From Flavobacteriaceae bacterium (GTDB lineage Bacteria; Bacteroidota; Bacteroidia; Flavobacteriales; Flavobacteriaceae): 16,248 bases of DNA. The translations under genes and the position numbers were made by a program. A model generated the notes under the pieces. The model saw nothing but the letters and a program-made list of their open reading frames with translations, was not told where the DNA came from and did not search any database. The stretch spans positions 1 through 16,248 of the forward strand of contig JAUXCI010000022.1 in assembly GCA_030618945.1 (NCBI GenBank), read 5' to 3'. This document shows, piece by piece, positions 13,586 through 16,248 of this stretch (position 1 is the first letter of the stretch; every line of letters starts with the position of its first letter).

Positions 13586-15988
13586 ATGTATGTAGTAAAA
13601 AGAGACGGTAAAAAAGAGCCGGTAATGTTTGATAAAATTACCGCGAGAGTTAGAAAATTGTGCTATGGATTGAATGATTTAGTTGATCCAATTAAGATTT
13701 CAATGCGGGTGATCGAAGGAATATATGATGGAGTTAGTACTTCTGAATTAGATAATCTTGCCGCTGAAATTGCCGCCACCTTAACTACTACACATCCTGA
13801 TTTTGCAAAAGTAGCTGCGCGAATTGCGGTTTCAAACTTGCATAAAAACACTAAAAAATCGTTTAGTGAAACCGTAAAGGACCTTCATGAATATGTTAAT
13901 CCAAGAACGGGTAAAAAGGCGTCAATGATCGCTGAAGATGTATATAAGATCATTATGGATAATGCCAATAAATTGGATTCTACCATCATCTATAACCGTG
14001 ACTTTGGTTATGATTTTTTTGGTTTCAAAACTTTGGAAAGATCATATCTCTTAAAAATTAATGGGCAGATTGTAGAAAGACCTCAGCATATGCTTATGAG
14101 GGTTTCAATTGGAATTCACAAAGAAGATATTGATGCCGCTATTGAAACATACGAATTGATGAGTAAAAGATTTTTTACCCATGCTACTCCTACTCTTTTT
14201 AATGCCGGTACACCAAAACCACAGATGTCTTCTTGCTTTTTATTGCAAATGCAAGATGACAGTATTGGAGGTATCTACGATACATTAAAACAAACTGCTC
14301 AAATTTCGCAATCGGCTGGTGGAATAGGTTTATCTATTCACAATGTTAGAGCTACCGGGTCTTATATAAGAGGTACTAATGGAACATCTAACGGAATTGT
14401 TCCGATGTTGAGAGTTTATAACGATACGGCCAGGTACGTAGATCAGGGTGGAGGGAAACGTAAAGGCTCCTTTGCTGTGTATCTTGAGCCATGGCATGCC
14501 GATATTTTTCAATTTTTAGATCTGAAAAAAAATCACGGAAAAGAAGAAATGAGGGCCCGAGACTTGTTTTTGGCAATGTGGATTCCAGATTTATTTATGA
14601 AACGCGTAGAAGAGGATGGTGAATGGACTTTAATGTGTCCAAATGAATGTCCACATCTTTTTGATACTTATGGTGATGAGTTTGAAAAATTATATACTGG
14701 ATATGAAAAGGTAGGTAAAGGAAGAAAGACCATAATGGCTCGTGAACTGTGGGAAAAAATTCTTGAATCGCAAATTGAAACTGGCAATCCTTATATGCTT
14801 TATAAGGATGCAGTAAACAGGAAATCCAATCACAAGAACCTCGGTACCATTCGTTCTTCAAACTTGTGTACCGAAATCATGGAATATACCGCTCCTGATG
14901 AAGTGGCAGTATGTAATTTAGCCTCAATTGCCCTCCCAATGTTTATATCAGAAACTCCTGATGGTAAAAAATTCTTTGATCATAAAAAGCTTTTTAAAGT
15001 CACTAAAAAGATCACTAAAAATCTTGATACCGTAATAGATCAAAATTATTATCCAGTGCAGGAAGCCGAGAATTCTAATATGAGACACAGACCTGTTGGG
15101 ATTGGAATACAAGGTTTGGCAGATGCATTTATTGTACTAAGAATGCCATTTACCAGTGAAGAAGCAAAAAAATTAAATAAAGACATTTTTGAAACCATTT
15201 ATTTTGCAGCCTTAACTTCTTCAATGGAACTGGCAAAAATAAATGGGCCTTATTCATCCTATAAAGGTTCTCCTGTTTCTCAGGGAGAATTCCAATTCAA
15301 CATGTGGAATATTCACGAAGATGAATTGAGTGGTAATTGGGAATGGAATAAACTGAGAGAAAGCATTATGGAGCACGGTGTTAGAAACTCCTTATTGGTT
15401 GCCCCAATGCCAACGGCTTCAACTTCTCAGATTCTTGGTAATAATGAAGCTTTCGAACCTTACACTTCAAATATTTATACGAGAAGGGTTTTATCAGGAG
15501 AGTTTATTGTAGTAAATAAGCACCTGTTAGAAGACCTTGTTGAACTTGGCCTTTGGAATAACGATATGAAAGAGGATACCATGGGTGGTAGTGGTTCTAT
15601 CCAGCACATTGAATCAATTCCTCAGGATTTAAAGGAATTATATAAAACAGTTTGGGAATTAAGCATGAAAGACATCATTGATATGGCACGCCACAGAGGG
15701 TATTTTATCGATCAGTCTCAATCCTTAAATTTATTTATGAAAGATCCTGACTATTCTAAACTTACCTCCATGCATTTCTATGGTTGGAAATCAGGTTTGA
15801 AAACAGGAATGTATTATCTTAGAACCAAGTCGGCCGTAAATGCCATTCAATTTACTGTCTCGAAAAAAACTGAGGAATCATCTGGAGTTGATTCGGTTGA
15901 AGAAAAACCATTAACAGGAGAAGAGCTAAAGGAAATGGTCCTTAAATCTAGAGAGGATCCAGATGACTGTTTGATGTGTGGCTCTTAA
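13586..15988 (+). CDS. nrdA: Class Ia ribonucleotide reductase, large (alpha) subunit
   Basis: NrdA is the catalytic subunit that reduces ribonucleoside diphosphates using a thiyl radical passed from NrdB. The 800 residues begin with an ATP-cone (about 1-92, [18 protein letters not shown]), so dATP feedback inhibition of overall activity is expected. In the barrel, Cys217 (SSCFLL) and Cys443 (VAVCNL) form the redox pair. Asn426, Cys428 and Glu430 (NLCTE) are the substrate-radical residues, and [19 protein letters not shown] binds the substrate. Tyr743-Tyr744 (GMYYLRT) are the radical-transfer pair. The C-terminal tail has Cys795 and Cys798 (DCLMCGS) for re-reduction by thioredoxin or glutaredoxin. 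No residue of the catalytic set is missing. It follows nrdB by 229 bases and is closed by a strong terminator. Confidence 0.97.
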   Translation: MYVVKRDGKKEPVMFDKITARVRKLCYGLNDLVDPIKISMRVIEGIYDGVSTSELDNLAAEIAATLTTTHPDFAKVAARIAVSNLHKNTKKSFSETVKDLHEYVNPRTGKKASMIAEDVYKIIMDNANKLDSTIIYNRDFGYDFFGFKTLERSYLLKINGQIVERPQHMLMRVSIGIHKEDIDAAIETYELMSKRFFTHATPTLFNAGTPKPQMSSCFLLQMQDDSIGGIYDTLKQTAQISQSAGGIGLSIHNVRATGSYIRGTNGTSNGIVPMLRVYNDTARYVDQGGGKRKGSFAVYLEPWHADIFQFLDLKKNHGKEEMRARDLFLAMWIPDLFMKRVEEDGEWTLMCPNECPHLFDTYGDEFEKLYTGYEKVGKGRKTIMARELWEKILESQIETGNPYMLYKDAVNRKSNHKNLGTIRSSNLCTEIMEYTAPDEVAVCNLASIALPMFISETPDGKKFFDHKKLFKVTKKITKNLDTVIDQNYYPVQEAENSNMRHRPVGIGIQGLADAFIVLRMPFTSEEAKKLNKDIFETIYFAALTSSMELAKINGPYSSYKGSPVSQGEFQFNMWNIHEDELSGNWEWNKLRESIMEHGVRNSLLVAPMPTASTSQILGNNEAFEPYTSNIYTRRVLSGEFIVVNKHLLEDLVELGLWNNDMKEDTMGGSGSIQHIESIPQDLKELYKTVWELSMKDIIDMARHRGYFIDQSQSLNLFMKDPDYSKLTSMHFYGWKSGLKTGMYYLRTKSAVNAIQFTVSKKTEESSGVDSVEEKPLTGEELKEMVLKSREDPDDCLMCGS

Positions 15989-16006
15989 AATAAAAGCTTG
16001 TCTAAT

Positions 16007-16041
16007 AAAAAAAGGAATCTATATATAGATTCCTTTTTTTT
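16007..16041. terminator. Symmetric (bidirectional) terminator after nrdA
   Basis: A-run plus GGAATCT (16007-16020) pairs perfectly over 14 bp with AGATTCC plus T-run (16027-16040), loop ATATAT. It starts 18 bases after the nrdA stop. Its A-tract/T-tract symmetry means it could also stop a transcript arriving from the right. The remaining 16042-16248 has no gene I can support. Confidence 0.88.
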
Positions 16042-16248
16042 GTATCCTTTTATAGGAAACATCACATTCAAGAAATTTTGTCAAAATTTTAAATCGAACT
16101 CAGGTTTTGACGCTAATGAAACGTAAGTACCAGTTTTCGATTCTAATAAAACAAGTGTAAGATCTACTCTGCTGTCCGAAACAATTACATCCTCAATTTT
16201 AATCAATACAGCCAATAAAATCAACGATCAAGATACCTGCCCTTTAAC

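Noticed and set aside
1..16248. Mobile element, CRISPR array, toxin-antitoxin or defence island
   Set aside because: No transposase, integrase, direct-repeat array, att-like duplication or compositional break was seen; the genes are ordinary core functions.

Overview
The window looks like chromosomal core sequence from a Bacteroidota bacterium, most likely of class Flavobacteriia. The DNA is AT-rich, and Shine-Dalgarno sequences are largely absent in front of starts. Several upstream regions carry TAnnTTTG-like -7 boxes, the promoter type of this phylum. The protein set also fits: a lipoprotein-type LptC, an OmpA protein with thrombospondin type 3 repeats, an AddB-like nuclease, a DUF4412 protein, and eukaryote-like class Ia ribonucleotide reductase subunits. 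All confident genes lie on the plus strand.

Layout. (1) Positions 1-3450 form a tight cluster: a 5'-truncated secreted TPR protein, lptC, a 65-residue two-helix membrane protein, and a CNNM/CorC-family transporter that overlaps it by ATGA. (2) A PpiD-like periplasmic folding factor (3546-5681) has its own candidate promoter. (3) An OmpA-family outer membrane protein (5849-7249) is a single transcription unit between a -7 box and a strong terminator. Regions 1-3 together are an envelope-biogenesis neighbourhood: LPS export, outer membrane protein folding, and attachment of the outer membrane to peptidoglycan. (4) An AddB-like recombination nuclease (7327-10098) and an alpha/beta hydrolase (10119-10961) form a likely two-gene unit whose promoter box lies almost on the addB start codon. 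(5) A secreted DUF4412 protein (11222-12139) follows a hairpin terminator. (6) nrdB (12385-13356) and nrdA (13586-15988) encode the two halves of aerobic ribonucleotide reductase. Their upstream regions are rich in inverted repeats, and nrdA is followed by a symmetric terminator. The last 207 bases hold no supported gene.

I do not see a mobile element, CRISPR array, rRNA/tRNA gene or defence system, and no obviously new multi-gene system. The most interesting signals are regulatory: a compact potential H-type pseudoknot just before nrdA, a consensus DnaA box before nrdB, and a -7 box that would make the addB transcript leaderless or nearly so. The AddB-like protein also lacks the cysteines and Walker A motif of canonical AddB.
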